Shown: piece by piece, positions 63,456-64,000 of the stretch | Numbering within the stretch: position 1 is the first letter of the stretch | Layout of the letters: each line of letters opens with the position of its first letter | Assembly: GCA_016235595.1 (NCBI GenBank) | Contig: JACRJX010000015.1 | Span: 62,001 to 126,000 of the forward strand | DNA: 64,000 bases | Origin: Verrucomicrobiota bacterium | GTDB taxonomy: Bacteria > Verrucomicrobiota > Verrucomicrobiia > CAIQCK01 | Direction of reading: 5' to 3' | Made by a program: the position numbers and the translations under genes | Notes under the pieces: generated by a model | Databases searched by the model: none | What the model saw: the letters and a program-made list of their open reading frames with translations, nothing else | Told to the model about the DNA's origin: nothing

Positions 63456-64000
63456 ATGACTCCTCATGCGTGTCATTCGCGCCGTTCGCGGACTGCAATC
63501 AGACTGATGTTCGCGGTTGCGGCGTTGTCCGCTATGGGTTGCATCGCCAACGCCGGAGAAACCGCCGCTGCCAGACCCAACATTATCTTCATCCTCCTGG
63601 ACAACCTCGGCTATGGCGACGTTGGCTGCTACGGTTCGAAACTCCATCGCACGCCGCATGTGGATCGCATGGCGGCGGAAGGCTTGCGGCTGACCAGCTT
63701 CTACAGCGCCAGCGGCGTCTGCACGCCGTCGCGCACGGCGTTGATGACCGGTTGCTATCCGCTCCGTGTCAACATGCACGTCAGTGGCAGCGGCACGCCG
63801 GTGCTGCGTGTCATGGACAAGAAAGGGCTGAACCCGTCCGAGATCACCATCGCCAAGGCGCTCAAGGGGTGCGGTTACACCACGATGTGTATCGGCAAAT
63901 GGCACCTCGGTGACCAGCCGCCGTTCCTGCCGACGAAGCACGGCTTCGACCGTTTCTTTGGCATCCCTTACAGCGACGACATGACGCCGTCGAAGAACTT
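63456..64000 (+). CDS. Exported Cys-type sulfatase, N-terminal part (runs off the window)
   Basis: The first 181 codons of a sulfatase. It has a signal peptide (ending near IANA), then [20 protein letters not shown], in which the second metal-ligand Asp is Asn (DN instead of DD), a variant known in the family. The formylglycine site is [11 protein letters not shown] with Cys89. [23 protein letters not shown] follows, typical of arylsulfatases. The C-terminal half is outside the window. It is the fourth sulfatase in 14 kb. Confidence 0.9.
   Translation, partial: MTPHACHSRRSRTAIRLMFAVAALSAMGCIANAGETAAARPNIIFILLDNLGYGDVGCYGSKLHRTPHVDRMAAEGLRLTSFYSASGVCTPSRTALMTGCYPLRVNMHVSGSGTPVLRVMDKKGLNPSEITIAKALKGCGYTTMCIGKWHLGDQPPFLPTKHGFDRFFGIPYSDDMTPSKN

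Overview
The window is about 61% G+C by eye and reads as a chromosomal segment of a Gram-negative, heterotrophic member of the PVC superphylum, most likely Verrucomicrobiota (Pedosphaera/Limisphaera-like). The evidence is the mix of gene families: DUF1501 and DUF1549/DUF1553 proteins, many secreted DUF1080 (3-keto-disaccharide hydrolase) proteins, Tat-exported Gfo/Idh/MocA oxidoreductases, Cys-type sulfatases, a ThuA-like protein, and a double-length UvrA of the kind known from Chlamydia. Planctomycetota remains possible. No rRNA, tRNA, CRISPR array or insertion sequence was recognised.

Layout. 1-2.2 kb: the end of a GH95 fucosidase and an MsbA-like ABC exporter. 2.3-3.1 kb: an unknown low-GC gene. 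3.3-9.1 kb: a nickel locus. It holds nikR with a palindromic operator at its start codon, a leftward operon (nikMN, an OprB-type porin, hypA, a Mrp/MinD-type ATPase) and a rightward nikQ-nikO pair. A second NikR-like palindrome lies in the divergent promoter region. 9.2-12.6 kb: housekeeping genes gltX, pgsA and der. 12.6-14.7 kb: a DUF1080 + Gfo/Idh/MocA pair. 14.8-17.9 kb: two exported proteins of unknown role, one with a PDZ domain and a duplicated module. 18.2-23.7 kb: a 1839-residue UvrA. 23.7-26.3 kb: multihaem and split-Soret-like cytochromes flanking an unknown Tat protein. 27.4-31.5 kb: dnaK-groES-groEL. 31.8-41.8 kb: a ThuA protein and a PSD1-type operon (coiled-coil/DUF1549/DUF1553 giant, DUF1501, PPC-type protein). 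41.9-47.3 kb: secreted carbohydrate-active proteins (GH-like, alpha/beta-hydrolase, GH32). 47.5-48.2 kb: endonuclease III-like. 48.2-53.2 kb and 57.4-64 kb: DUF1080, sulfatase, metallophosphoesterase, Gfo/Idh/MocA and FAH-family genes, all plus strand. 53.2-57.3 kb: a lower-GC accessory island with an FGE-like protein, an amber-interrupted gene, a TIR-domain protein and a 21-bp-period repeat tract.

How the genes work together. The nickel locus makes a coherent circuit: the porin may admit Ni(II) across the outer membrane, NikMNQO imports it, HypA and its ATPase deliver it to a Ni enzyme, and NikR represses uptake when nickel is sufficient. The DUF1080 and Gfo/Idh/MocA pairs with sulfatases and glycosidases suggest degradation of sulfated or 3-keto-processed glycans at the cell surface.

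The most striking non-gene signal is a set of small palindromic or simple-repeat elements lying in frame inside, or at the 5' ends of, coding regions: der, uvrA (three times), an esterase, a metallophosphoesterase and a sulfatase. They resemble in principle the in-frame palindromic elements known from Rickettsia. One 33-bp-arm inverted repeat occurs twice, each time as the translated N-terminus of a different exported protein.
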